A DNA stretch of 50,890 nt. Origin: Clostridiales bacterium. Lineage in GTDB: Bacteria; Bacillota; Clostridia; Christensenellales; Aristaeellaceae. Made by a program: the position numbers and the translations under genes. Shown here piece by piece: positions 7,916 to 15,396 of the stretch. The notes under the pieces were generated by a model. The model had not been told where the DNA came from, ran no database searches, and saw only the letters and a program-made list of their open reading frames with translations. Where the stretch lies: positions 1 through 50,890 of the forward strand of contig SVGO01000005.1 of assembly GCA_015056305.1 (NCBI GenBank), in the 5' to 3' direction. The stretch's first letter is position 1. Every line of letters starts with the position of its first letter.

Positions 7916-8641
7916 TCATGGAGCGGTTTTCTTCCGAAGCACCATTTTGATGAAATTCAGATATTTTCCTGCACCGGCTTCCATGGATTTGCGGTCGCCG
8001 ACAGCATACGGATTCTCCTGTTTCAGCCAATCCGCCCAGACTTCGTCATGCGATTCCATTTCGCTGACTTCGATGATCTCAGCATCCCGGCTGTGACTAA
8101 CCATGGCGCGCCAGTAATCGGCGTCATGCATATAGTCCATCTGTTCCGGCGTCCAGGACAGAAGCAGCTCCGGCGGGAGCTGATCGTGGCAGTCCTTTTT
8201 CATGCCCGGGACGGTGATGTAAAGATAACCGCCCTCCCGGACAAAGGGCAGAAGCTTCTGATCCAGATACTGCGGATCTCGGCCAAAGTAGTTGTAGGAA
8301 TCCGTACTGACCACAGCATCGAAGAATTCCTTTTCAAAGGGGAGCGCATTTGCATCCGCCTTCACGGGGATGATCTCCATGTCGCTCAGGCCCATCTCAT
8401 GGAAGAAACGCCGGTTTTCTTCCGGCTCGCTCCACAGATCTGCAGCATAGACCGTGAAGCCGTATTCCTTTGCCAGAAATACGCTTGTCAGTCCCTGGCC
8501 GCTGCCCAGATCGCACACGACGCTTTTTGCGGGTATGCGATGATGCATCAGCAATTCTTCTTCCAGCTTCACGGGATTAGGGCCCATGATTTTCGCCAGC
8601 AGCTGCGGCGTGCTGTATTTTTCGCTGAGCGGATAATTCAT
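7916..8641 (-). CDS. SAM-dependent methyltransferase (class I)
   Basis: A 241-residue Rossmann-fold methyltransferase. Motif I is CDLGSGQG (about 43-50), motif II AADLW, and post-motif residues DANALPFEKEFFDAVVSTDSY fit the Methyltransf_11/25 group acting on a small molecule. The ATG at 8641 overlaps the TetR stop (ATGA) and uses the GAGAGG inside the TetR 3' end, so the two genes are translationally coupled; an in-frame GTG three codons upstream is less well placed. The substrate is unknown. Being coupled to an autoregulated TetR repressor, it may modify the compound that the regulator senses, which is inference only. Confidence 0.85.
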   Translation of the reverse strand: MNYPLSEKYSTPQLLAKIMGPNPVKLEEELLMHHRIPAKSVVCDLGSGQGLTSVFLAKEYGFTVYAADLWSEPEENRRFFHEMGLSDMEIIPVKADANALPFEKEFFDAVVSTDSYNYFGRDPQYLDQKLLPFVREGGYLYITVPGMKKDCHDQLPPELLLSWTPEQMDYMHDADYWRAMVSHSRDAEIIEVSEMESHDEVWADWLKQENPYAVGDRKSMEAGAGKYLNFIKMVLRKKTAP

Positions 8642-9207
8642 TTTTTCCACCTCTCTAAATGGGTATCCAGCAGGGTCAATACGGACGACTTGTCCTGCGC
8701 TTCGTCGTAGACGCTGTAGAGCATGTGCATCGGGCCATAGAGCAGAAGCGCTTCCTCCTGCGAGCCCAGCAGATCCGCGACATAGGAAAGCGGCCCGGAT
8801 CCGAGATACTGATGATACAGGCGGTTCATTTCCTCGCTGCGGTATTGCTCCACGGTCAGCATCCTGCGGAAGGAAGCGGCGAATTCATCCTCTGTCCAAT
8901 AGCGAAACTGCATCCGGCTGAATGTAATCAAATCCGCAACGGATGCTTGCGCATATGCCTGTGGATCCATGTCCATCGTCATTTCCGGCAGCGAGCAAGC
9001 GGCGGCGTTTTCCCTGTCGCGCTGCTCCATCGTCTGCAGAATGCTGCAGAAGATATCGCGCTTGCTCCTGTAGTGTTTGTAAAGAGACGGCGCTTTGATG
9101 CCGACCGCATTTGCAATCTGCTCTACGCTGACGGCTTCGTAACCGTCCCTTGAAAAGAGATTCAAGGATTCCGAAAGAATCCGCCGCTTCGTGGTTTCTT
9201 TTTCCAT
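8638..9207 (-). CDS. TetR-family transcriptional repressor
   Basis: A 189-residue regulator with the N-terminal TetR helix-turn-helix (RRILSESLNLFSRDGYEAVSVEQIANAVGIKAPSLYKHYRSKRD, shown here in overlapping parts: ILSESLNLFSRDGY, VSVEQIANAVG, SLYKHYRSK). The remaining ligand-binding half is not assignable. GGAGGG 5 nt before ATG 9207 supports the start. Upstream are two copies of the palindrome GCTAAT-N4-rTTAGC-like positioned over its own promoter, so it almost certainly represses itself and the co-transcribed methyltransferase. Confidence 0.88.
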   Translation of the reverse strand: MEKETTKRRILSESLNLFSRDGYEAVSVEQIANAVGIKAPSLYKHYRSKRDIFCSILQTMEQRDRENAAACSLPEMTMDMDPQAYAQASVADLITFSRMQFRYWTEDEFAASFRRMLTVEQYRSEEMNRLYHQYLGSGPLSYVADLLGSQEEALLLYGPMHMLYSVYDEAQDKSSVLTLLDTHLERWKK

Positions 9208-9221
9208 GGCAGCCCTCCGTG

Positions 9222-9269
9222 GCTAATACTTATTAGCTATATGATAAGCTAATGATCGTTAGCTGTCAA
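9222..9269 (-). promoter_or_regulatory. tetR promoter with two TetR-type operators
   Basis: Minus-strand TTGACA (9269-9264), 17-bp spacer and TATCAT (9246-9241). One 16-bp palindrome GCTAATGATCGTTAGC (9248-9263) fills the spacer exactly; a second, GCTAATACTTATTAGC (9222-9237), covers the start point. Their centres are 26 bp apart. This is a classic autorepression layout. Confidence 0.85.
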
Positions 9270-9377
9270 GAAGAAAAAGCCTTTGTGGGATTTCGGCATC
9301 TGCGTCCGCCTTCTCCCTTGTATTTATTATTTGAATCATGGTATTATTTATCATATCTAAAGATGGGAGGTCTGTTC

Positions 9378-9908
9378 ATGCGAAGATTTTTTGCTGCTTT
9401 GCTTATTCTCCTCATGCTGTGCCCTTCCTGTTATGCTCAGGAACCGCAGCCTGCGCCTCACGGTTGGGTTTATATGGCCTATACCTACGGAGGGATCAAT
9501 TTTATTGTACCTGAAGACACCTTGTTGTGGGATTTATCTCCTTCCGATAGGAGTATGGGAATTATCATGATTGGCGGCAACGCCGACTTCACTATACAGT
9601 TGCGCCAGTTTGCTCCTGAGGTCATCTCCGTCGATGCTTTCAAAGATAAGCTACTTAATGAACCTACCGCACAGGTTAAGGTAAATGAAAAAGACGGAAG
9701 CACTATTGTCTGTTACCGAAATACCGCCGCTAGCGCCAATTCGGAATTATTCGGCATTATGCTGGAAGGTTTGGATGGGAACACTTATAAAATCAGCATT
9801 TTCACCGGTGAAAGTGAAGCCTTTGATTCCGATGCAAAAGTATGGGAAATCGCGCAGATCATTGCCGACAGCGTCAGTTTGCAGGTTTTTTCTCAGTGGC
9901 CTATCTGA
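9378..9908 (+). CDS. Small secreted protein of unknown function
   Basis: A 176-residue protein with a clear signal peptide (MRRFFAALLILLMLCPSCYA, cleavage near residue 20, possibly a lipobox Cys at 18). The mature part is a small alpha/beta domain containing GGINFIVPEDTLLWDL and a C-terminal helix, reminiscent of PsbP/DcrB-like lipoproteins but without a firm match. GGGAGG 8 nt before ATG 9378 supports this start; an upstream in-frame ATG at 9363 lies within the ribosome site. It stands alone between a divergent tetR and tRNA genes. Its base composition is lower in G+C than the surrounding genes. Confidence 0.75.
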   Translation: MRRFFAALLILLMLCPSCYAQEPQPAPHGWVYMAYTYGGINFIVPEDTLLWDLSPSDRSMGIIMIGGNADFTIQLRQFAPEVISVDAFKDKLLNEPTAQVKVNEKDGSTIVCYRNTAASANSELFGIMLEGLDGNTYKISIFTGESEAFDSDAKVWEIAQIIADSVSLQVFSQWPI

Positions 9909-10020
9909 TGAATGATATTCATAGAGACACCAATATTTAATGGAAACAGACAGATTTAAGAAGACGTTTATGTCTGCGGTACAATAGAGCAAATGCTGAT
10001 AGCAAAACAGGCTCAACACA

Positions 10021-10061
10021 AAAAGCCGACCAACCAGAGATGAAGACTGGTAGGTCGGCTT
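10021..10061. terminator. Terminator hairpin between a secreted-protein gene and tRNA genes
   Basis: AAGCCGACC at 10023-10031 pairs with GGTCGGCTT at 10053-10061, with an additional CCAG/CTGG inside. A-rich sequence at its left end makes it a good minus-strand terminator (TTTTTGTG); it may also end the rightward secreted-protein transcript. Confidence 0.6.
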
Positions 10062-10124
10062 CAAATATTCTGATGAAAAAACTCGTAGAAAGCGTTGGCT
10101 GAAAAGACTTTTCCATAATGGGGT

Positions 10125-10164
10125 AAAAGAAAACACCCGACAGGATTGTATCAAATCCTATCGG
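10125..10164 (-). terminator. Terminator of tRNA-Ala
   Basis: CCGATAGGATT and AATCCTGTCGG form an 11-bp stem with one G-U pair, immediately downstream (minus strand) of the tRNA, followed by GTGTTTTCTTTT. Confidence 0.75.
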
Positions 10165-10170
10165 ATGCCA

Positions 10171-10246
10171 TGGTGGAGCATAGGGGAGTCGAACCCCTGA
10201 CCTTTTGAATGCCATTCAAACGCGCTACCAACTGCGCTAATGCCCC
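10171..10246 (-). tRNA. tRNA-Ala (anticodon GGC)
   Basis: The minus strand folds as a full cloverleaf: acceptor GGGGCAT/ATGCTCC (one G-U), D-arm GCGCAGTTGGTAGCGC, anticodon arm TTTGA-ATGGCAT-TCAAA giving anticodon GGC, and T-arm AGGGG-TTCGACT-CCCCT. Discriminator A and an encoded CCA (10173-10171) are present. A perfect promoter lies just upstream. Confidence 0.95.
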
Positions 10247-10261
10247 GAATCAACGGTCATC

Positions 10262-10290
10262 ATTATAGCATGAAGAAAAAAATGTGTCAA
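10262..10290 (-). promoter_or_regulatory. Consensus promoter of tRNA-Ala
   Basis: Minus-strand TTGACA (10290-10285), 17-bp spacer, TATAAT (10267-10262), both perfect, about 15 nt from the mature tRNA 5' end. Confidence 0.85.
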
Positions 10291-10309
10291 GATGAATTTG
10301 AAAAAAAGA

Positions 10310-10601
10310 GGACTCGAACCGTTGTCCTCCGGCCTCTCATCCGCCACTGGCGGCGGCCTGCGGGCAACCTCCATCGATATGCGTTCACCATGACGGAATC
10401 ACTGTTTGAATTCAGAAGAGCGGAACCAAATAAAAAACCACCCGTAATGGGTGGTAGGGCAAGATGGACTCGAACCGTTTTCCGTCCGCTGCATTGCGCC
10501 CACAGGGCGCCGCGACCGGAAAACCTCCATCGATGTGCGTTCACCATGACGGAATCACTGTTTGAATTCAGAAGAGCGGAACCAAATAAAAAACCACCCG
10601 T
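10310..10601 (-). repeat. Two tandem 156-bp tRNA-like units downstream of tRNA-Val
   Basis: Two units repeat with a 156-bp period. Each has the T-arm-like GGTTCGAGTCC (minus strand; at about 10320-10310 and 10476-10466), a 42-bp variable hairpin core, then an 80-bp block (10366-10445 and 10522-10601) that is identical except for one base and ends in a CCACCC/GGGTGG terminator. The block contains ACATCGATGG or ATATCGATGG, matching the tRNA-Val anticodon arm 3' side. The cores differ in sequence but both fold, with stems GTTTTCC/GGAAAAC and GTTGCCC/GGACAAC. No full cloverleaf can be drawn, so these are tRNA-derived pseudogenes or an unrecognised small RNA. Confidence 0.7.
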
Positions 10602-10616
10602 TAAGGGTGGTTTTTT
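10588..10616 (-). terminator. Terminator of tRNA-Val
   Basis: CCACCC-GTTAA-GGGTGG with six A residues on one side and six T on the other, directly after the tRNA-Val 3' end on the minus strand. The same hairpin recurs at 10432-10454 in the tandem unit. Confidence 0.75.
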
Positions 10617-10619
10617 ATT

Positions 10620-10695
10620 TGGTGGTGCTTACTGGACTCGAACCAGTGACCCCATCGATGTGAACGATGTGCTCTACCAACTGAGCCAAAGCACC
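10620..10695 (-). tRNA. tRNA-Val (anticodon CAC)
   Basis: Minus-strand cloverleaf: acceptor GGTGCTT/AAGCACC, D-arm GCTCAGTTGGTAGAGC, anticodon arm CATCG-TTCACAT-CGATG giving CAC, T-arm ACTGG-TTCGAGT-CCAGT, discriminator A and encoded CCA (10622-10620). It reads the GUG valine codon. Confidence 0.95.
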
Positions 10696-10708
10696 GGGAA
10701 CAAAATGT

Positions 10709-10737
10709 ATTATAGCATCGCAGGTGTGGAATGTCAA
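10709..10737 (-). promoter_or_regulatory. Consensus promoter of tRNA-Val
   Basis: Minus-strand TTGACA (10737-10732), 17-bp spacer, TATAAT (10714-10709), starting transcription just ahead of the tRNA. Confidence 0.85.
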
Positions 10738-10781
10738 CCCTTTATTTTTGCTTTTTTTGTTTGGGATTTGTCTGAAACACA

Positions 10782-10810
10782 TTGACTTTAGCACGCTAAC
10801 GTGTTACTAT
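10782..10810 (+). promoter_or_regulatory. Histidine operon promoter with palindromic operator in the spacer
   Basis: TTGACT (10782-10787), 17-bp spacer and TACTAT (10805-10810). A near-palindrome TAGCACG-CTAA-CGTGTTA (10789-10806) fills the spacer and reaches the -10 box. As the first gene is a TrpR-like YerC/HisR regulator, this is the likely operator for histidine-dependent repression. Confidence 0.75.
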
Positions 10811-10841
10811 ATTGCTGTAACGATGAGGAGAGGTGAGTTGG

Positions 10842-11144
10842 ATGAGCCTGCAAAGAGACCGGCAGACGGATGAATTGTTCAGATCCATCCTTTCGCTTGG
10901 CAGCGTGGAGGAGTGTTATCAGTATTTTGAAGATTTGTGTACCGTCAAAGAGATCCGCGATCTCGGCCAGCGGCTGGAGGTGGCGAGGCTTCTGAGTCAG
11001 GGCAGCTCCTACCTGCAGGCGGGCGAAGCGACAGGCGCAAGTTCCGCGACGATCGGACGCGTCAAGCGGTGCCTCAACTATGGCTCGGGCGGATACGGCA
11101 TGATCATTGAGCGAATGAAGGAAGGCGGGACGGCGGATGCGTAA
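10842..11144 (+). CDS. yerC: YerC/HisR, TrpR-like repressor of histidine biosynthesis
   Basis: A 100-residue all-helical DNA-binding protein of the YerC/YecD family (TrpR superfamily). Family features visible are YFEDLCTVKEIRDLGQRLEV, the helix-turn-helix GEATGASSATIGRVKRCL and the ending NYGSGGYG. Genome-comparison work assigns this family in Gram-positive bacteria as the histidine regulator HisR. Here it is the first gene of a full his operon, and a palindrome sits in the promoter spacer, so autoregulated repression with histidine as co-repressor is the natural reading. AGGAGAGG lies about 10 nt before ATG 10842; a GTG at 10833 is too close to it. It overlaps hisZ by 8 bp. Confidence 0.9.
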   Translation: MSLQRDRQTDELFRSILSLGSVEECYQYFEDLCTVKEIRDLGQRLEVARLLSQGSSYLQAGEATGASSATIGRVKRCLNYGSGGYGMIIERMKEGGTADA

Positions 11145-12210
11145 TCTCAGGGCGGACGAGCGGATCTCCATCGAGCTGCGCAACATGTACCGTCAGTATG
11201 GCTACTTGCCCTATAAGGTCAATCAGTTCGAAGAATATGATCTGTATATGCGCAATAAGCGCTTTCTGATGAGCGAAAACGTGCTCGCCTTTTCTGATAT
11301 GGACGGCAAGCTCATGGCAATGAAGCCGGACGTGACGCTTTCGATCATCAAGAATACCAGCGACAGCGCGGACACCACCAAGGTCAGCTATGCCGAGCGC
11401 GTCTATCGCGTGCCGCGCGGGGCGAAAGGATTCAAGGAGATCATGCAGACGGGTCTGGAGGTCATCGGTCGGGTGGACGCCTATGCGATGGGCGAGGTGC
11501 TCATGCTGGCCAGCCGGAGCCTCAGGGCGATCAGCGAGGAATATGCGCTGGATGTCGCCGATCTGGGCATCGTTTCAGGTATCCTCTCGGAAACGGAACT
11601 CAGCGATGCGCAGCGCGCACAGCTGCTCACGCTCATCAGCGACAAGAACCTGCATGGGCTCAAAGATCAATGCGCGGCATTAAATCTGGATGAGAAGACG
11701 ACGGCGCGGCTGTGCTGCCTTGTGACGATCTATGGACCGTTTGAGACGACGTTGCCGATCTATGAGCAGATGGATCTGCCGCCAGGCTGCGCCGGGGCGC
11801 TGGGTGATCTGCGGTCGCTGCTGGATATGATGAAGATCTGCGGCGTGGAGAATATCAATCTGGATTTCTCCGTGGTCAACGACATGAACTACTACAACGG
11901 TTTGATTTTCTCGGGCTTTGTCAGCGGCGTGCCCCAGAGCGTGCTCTCCGGCGGCCGCTACGATCTGCTGATGCAGAAGATGGGCAGAAAGAATCAGGCG
12001 ATGGGCTTTGCGGTGTATCTCGATCAGCTCGAGCGGCTGCTTGGCCGCAGGAGCGAATACGACGTGGATGTGCTCATTGCGTACGGCGAGGGCGCTTCGC
12101 AGGAGGCGATACTTGCTGCCGTGCAGCAGGCGACGCGCAGCGGCAAGAGCGTGCGCGTACAGCGCGCAGGCGAAACGGCGATCCGCGCCCGCGAAATCGT
12201 GACGGTCTGA
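11137..12210 (+). CDS. hisZ: ATP phosphoribosyltransferase regulatory subunit HisZ
   Basis: A 357-residue paralogue of histidyl-tRNA synthetase catalytic domain that forms the hetero-octameric ATP phosphoribosyltransferase with short HisG and confers histidine feedback. Class II-like motifs are present (MKPDVTLSIIKN, VSGGRYDLLMQKMG) but the anticodon-binding domain of a true synthetase is reduced. The start ATG at 11137 lies inside the yerC 3' end, indicating translational coupling. HisG is 13 nt downstream and of the short type, which requires HisZ. Confidence 0.94.
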   Translation: MRNLRADERISIELRNMYRQYGYLPYKVNQFEEYDLYMRNKRFLMSENVLAFSDMDGKLMAMKPDVTLSIIKNTSDSADTTKVSYAERVYRVPRGAKGFKEIMQTGLEVIGRVDAYAMGEVLMLASRSLRAISEEYALDVADLGIVSGILSETELSDAQRAQLLTLISDKNLHGLKDQCAALNLDEKTTARLCCLVTIYGPFETTLPIYEQMDLPPGCAGALGDLRSLLDMMKICGVENINLDFSVVNDMNYYNGLIFSGFVSGVPQSVLSGGRYDLLMQKMGRKNQAMGFAVYLDQLERLLGRRSEYDVDVLIAYGEGASQEAILAAVQQATRSGKSVRVQRAGETAIRAREIVTV

Positions 12211-12223
12211 AGGGAGAACGGCA

Positions 12224-12856
12224 ATGGATATGATGATCAACGTGGCGCTTCCCAAGGGCCGTCTGGGCGACAAGGCATACGCGATTCTGGAAAAATCCGG
12301 CTATCCCTGTCCTGCGATGAAGGAGGACAACCGCAAGCTCACGTTTGAAAATGAGGAGATCGGCGTTCGGTATTTCCTGGTGAAGCCCTCCGATGTGGCG
12401 GTGTATGTCGAGCGCGGCGCGGCGGATATCGGCATCGCGGGCAAGGACATTTTGCTGGAGTATAAACCCGACGTTTACGAGCTGCTGGATCTGAAGATGG
12501 GTTGCTGCCGCATGTGCGTGGCCGGACCGAAGGATTTCCGCGATGATCCGGCGCAGACGCTGCGCGTGGCGACCAAGTTTCCCAATATCGCAAGGATGTA
12601 TTACAGCGGCCTGAGCCGGGAGATCGAGCTGATCCATCTGAATGGATCGATCGAACTGGCGCCGCTGGTGGGGCTTTCCGATGTGATCGTGGATATCGTG
12701 GAGACGGGCAAGACGCTTCTTGAAAACGGTCTTGCGCCGCTTGAGGAGATTGTGCCGATCTCGGCCAGGCTGATTGCCAACAAGGCGAGCTTCAAGTTCA
12801 AGGGCGAGCGGCTTCGCAGGCTGTGCGCGCAGATGGAAAGGACGATGAATCTGTGA
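12224..12856 (+). CDS. hisG: ATP phosphoribosyltransferase catalytic subunit, short form
   Basis: A 210-residue enzyme for the first step of histidine synthesis (ATP + PRPP to phosphoribosyl-ATP). The start (MINVALPKGRLGDKA after ATG 12224) and GAADIGIAGKDILLEY are typical, and the PRPP site is in SDVIVDIVETGKTLLENGL. It lacks the C-terminal regulatory domain of long HisG, consistent with the adjacent hisZ. AGGGAGA precedes the ATG. Its stop codon overlaps the GTG start of hisD. Confidence 0.96.
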   Translation: MDMMINVALPKGRLGDKAYAILEKSGYPCPAMKEDNRKLTFENEEIGVRYFLVKPSDVAVYVERGAADIGIAGKDILLEYKPDVYELLDLKMGCCRMCVAGPKDFRDDPAQTLRVATKFPNIARMYYSGLSREIELIHLNGSIELAPLVGLSDVIVDIVETGKTLLENGLAPLEEIVPISARLIANKASFKFKGERLRRLCAQMERTMNL

Positions 12857-14115
12857 AGATTATCCGATATGCAGATATGGATGCCATGCTCATGCGCTGC
12901 ATGGAGACCTCCGGCGTGGGCGAGACCGTGCGCGCGATCCTTGCCGACGTGGCCCAAAACGGCGATGCGGCGCTGATCGCCTACGGCGAGAAGTTCGACG
13001 GCGCGAAGCTGGAGAGCCTGCAGGTGAGTCAGGCGGAGATCGACGAGGCGATGGCCGCGATTGAGCCGGCGCTCAAAAAGGCGATGGAGACCGCTGCGGA
13101 AAACATCCGCATCTTCCACAGCGCGCAGCGCCGCGAGGGCTTCTGTCTCAGAAATCCGGACGGCACATACATGGGCCAGAAGGTGACGCCGATTGAGAAA
13201 GTCGGCTTATACATCCCCGGCGGCACGGCGAGCTATCCGTCGACCGTATTCATGAACGCAATCCCGGCGAAGATCGCCGGATGCAGCGAGATCGTGATGG
13301 TTTCTCCGCCGAACAAGGAAGGCAAGATCGCCGCGCCGATCCTCGCTGCGGCGAAGATGGCCGGCGTGACGAAGGTATTCAAGGTCGGCGGCGCGCAGGC
13401 TGTCGCTGCGCTGGCCTACGGTACGCAGTCCGTGCCGAAGGTCGACAAGATCGTTGGTCCGGGCAATGCTTACGTCGCCGAGGCAAAACGGCAGGTCTTT
13501 GGCCGGGTGAACATCGATATGATCGCGGGCCCGAGCGAGATCCTCGTCGTCGCGGACGGTACGTGCAACCCGGCGTATGTCGCGGCAGACCTGCTCTCGC
13601 AGGCGGAGCACGACGCGCTGGCCTGCGCGGTGCTGGTGACGGATTCCATGGCATTGGCCGAAGCGGTATCCGATGAGGTGGAGCGCCAGCTGTCGCTGCT
13701 GCCGCGCGAGGCGATCGCCCGCAAGGCCATTGAGGGCAACAGCCAGATTATCGTCACCGACGATCTGCTCTCCGCCGTCGAGGCGGCAAACGAGCTTGCG
13801 CCGGAGCATCTGGAGCTGTGCGTGGATGATCCGGAAAACTATCTGCCGTACGTGCGCAATGCCGGTTCTGTCTTCATGGGCAAGTTCTGCCCCGAATCGC
13901 TGGGCGATTACATCGCCGGCCCGAACCACACGCTACCGACCTCCGGCACGGCGCGCTTCTCCAGCCCGCTGAGCGTGGACGATTTCATCAAAAAAACACA
14001 GTATACCTACTACACCCGCGAAGCGCTCGCCAAGGTAGCAGGCGACATTGCCGTCTTTGCCCGCGCAGAGGGCCTCGAGGCGCATGCCCGGGCTGCTTTG
14101 ATCCGCATGGAGTGA
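12853..14115 (+). CDS. hisD: Histidinol dehydrogenase
   Basis: A 420-residue zinc enzyme that oxidises histidinol to histidine in the last two steps of the pathway, using NAD. The signatures YIPGGTASYPSTVFMNAIPA, VGPGNAYVAEAKRQVFG, IDMIAGPSEILVVAD and PEHLEL are all present. The GTG at 12853 overlaps the hisG TGA and has GGAAAGGA upstream; this gives the normal length. A pair of dispersed repeats follows before hisC. Confidence 0.96.
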   Translation: MKIIRYADMDAMLMRCMETSGVGETVRAILADVAQNGDAALIAYGEKFDGAKLESLQVSQAEIDEAMAAIEPALKKAMETAAENIRIFHSAQRREGFCLRNPDGTYMGQKVTPIEKVGLYIPGGTASYPSTVFMNAIPAKIAGCSEIVMVSPPNKEGKIAAPILAAAKMAGVTKVFKVGGAQAVAALAYGTQSVPKVDKIVGPGNAYVAEAKRQVFGRVNIDMIAGPSEILVVADGTCNPAYVAADLLSQAEHDALACAVLVTDSMALAEAVSDEVERQLSLLPREAIARKAIEGNSQIIVTDDLLSAVEAANELAPEHLELCVDDPENYLPYVRNAGSVFMGKFCPESLGDYIAGPNHTLPTSGTARFSSPLSVDDFIKKTQYTYYTREALAKVAGDIAVFARAEGLEAHARAALIRME

Positions 14116-14129
14116 CGGGGGACACGGAG

Positions 14130-14321
14130 GACGTTGGGAGAACGTTGGGGCCGCGGCCCCAAACCCCGCCTGGGGATTTCATCCCCAGACCCCATTATCG
14201 CTTCGCGTACGCGAAGCGAGGGTATAAGATAATATATCTTAAAACCGCCGCGAAGCGAAAAAGGGTCAAGGGACAATGTCCCTTGCAGGGGTTCGGGGAC
14301 AGCGTCCCCGAGCGTAACCCC
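14130..14321. repeat. Dispersed hairpin repeat, inverted pair R3 (hisD-hisC gap)
   Basis: Two copies face away from a shared central hairpin. Left copy (minus orientation): P3 TGGGGCC-GC-GGCCCCA (14146-14161) and P2 CTGGGGAT-TTC-ATCCCCAG (14170-14188). Centre: P4 CGCTTCGCG-TA-CGCGAAGCG (14199-14218), then AAGAT/ATCTT. Right copy (plus): P2 CAAGGGAC-AAT-GTCCCTTG (14267-14285) and P3 CGGGGAC-AGC-GTCCCCG (14294-14310). The pair fills nearly all of the 223-bp gap between hisD and hisC. Confidence 0.8.
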
Positions 14322-14338
14322 AAGAAAGGATAAAGCCT

Positions 14339-15394
14339 ATGTTTCTGCTTGAAAAGCATCGCAGACTTCCGGCCTATGTGCCTGGCGATCATGAAGAAGG
14401 CGATGGATTCATCCGGCTGAACACGAATGAATCGCCGTATCCGCCGTCGCCGGGGGTCGCCAAGGCTATTGCGGGCGAGGTTGGCAAGCTTGGGTATTAC
14501 AACGATCCGGACTGCGCGGCGCTGCGAAGCGCGCTCGCGGGGCTGTACGGCGTGAAGCCGGAGCAGGTGATTGCCACGAACGGCTCGGACGAGCTGCTGT
14601 ATTTCGCGTTTCTGGCGTTTGCGGACGAGGCGCATCCCATCGCGCTGCCGGATATCACATATGGATATTACGATTTGTTTGCCGCGGCTCAGGGCATTCC
14701 GATGGAGAAGGTGCCGCTGAAGGCGGATTTCACCATCGACTACAGGGATTATCTGGGTATCGGAAAGACCATCGTCTTCCCCAACCCCAATGCGCCGACG
14801 GGCTATGCGATGCCGGCAGGACAGGTGGCTCAGATTGCGAAGAGCAATCCGCAGAACGTGGTGATCGTCGATGAGGCGTATGTCGATTTCGGCGCACAGA
14901 CGTGCCTGCCGCTGATCGATGAATGCCCGAATCTGCTGATCGTAAGAACCTTTTCGAAATCCCGCTCGATGGCGGGCGCGCGGCTGGGCTATGGCTTCGC
15001 CTGCGAAAGCCTGATTGCCGAGCTGGAGACGATCCGCAACGCAATCAACCTCTACAGCGTCAATCGCATGACGCAAGCGGCGGGCATTGCCGCGGTGCAG
15101 GAAAACGATTACTACATGGCCAACTGCGAGAAGATTATCGCGACACGCGATTACACGACGCGCATGCTGCGCGAGCAGGGATTCGAGGTGCTCGATTCGC
15201 TGGGCAATTTCGTCTTCGCAAAGCCTAAAGCGATGAGCGCCAAGGCGCTGGCGAGCCAGCTGCGAGAGCGGGGCATTCTCGTGCGCTATTTTGATAAGGA
15301 CAGGGTTCGCGATTACCTGCGCATCACCATCGGCGCAATGCAGGAGATGCAGGCGCTGGAATGCGCGATTGAAATGATATTCGGGAGGGCGTAA
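14339..15394 (+). CDS. hisC: Histidinol-phosphate aminotransferase
   Basis: A 351-residue fold-I PLP aminotransferase converting imidazole-acetol phosphate to histidinol phosphate. Visible are the N-terminal RLNTNESPYPPSPGV, the PLP contacts NGSDELLYF and NPNAPTGYAM, DEAYVDFG, and the Schiff-base Lys in RTFSKSRSMAGARLGYG. AGAAAGGA 8 nt upstream supports ATG 14339. Context in the his operon leaves little doubt about HisC over other aspartate aminotransferase-like enzymes. HisB starts 2 nt after its stop. Confidence 0.95.
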   Translation: MFLLEKHRRLPAYVPGDHEEGDGFIRLNTNESPYPPSPGVAKAIAGEVGKLGYYNDPDCAALRSALAGLYGVKPEQVIATNGSDELLYFAFLAFADEAHPIALPDITYGYYDLFAAAQGIPMEKVPLKADFTIDYRDYLGIGKTIVFPNPNAPTGYAMPAGQVAQIAKSNPQNVVIVDEAYVDFGAQTCLPLIDECPNLLIVRTFSKSRSMAGARLGYGFACESLIAELETIRNAINLYSVNRMTQAAGIAAVQENDYYMANCEKIIATRDYTTRMLREQGFEVLDSLGNFVFAKPKAMSAKALASQLRERGILVRYFDKDRVRDYLRITIGAMQEMQALECAIEMIFGRA

Positions 15395-15396
15395 GC

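Noticed and set aside
10366-10601. 80-bp repeat considered as a CRISPR array
   Set aside because: Only two copies, 80 bp long with a 76-bp spacing that itself contains conserved tRNA-like sequence; no cas genes.
10240-10785. 181-codon plus-strand open frame over the tRNA region
   Set aside because: It runs through the tandem tRNA-like units and tRNA-Val; the apparent protein repeat is the 156-bp DNA repeat.
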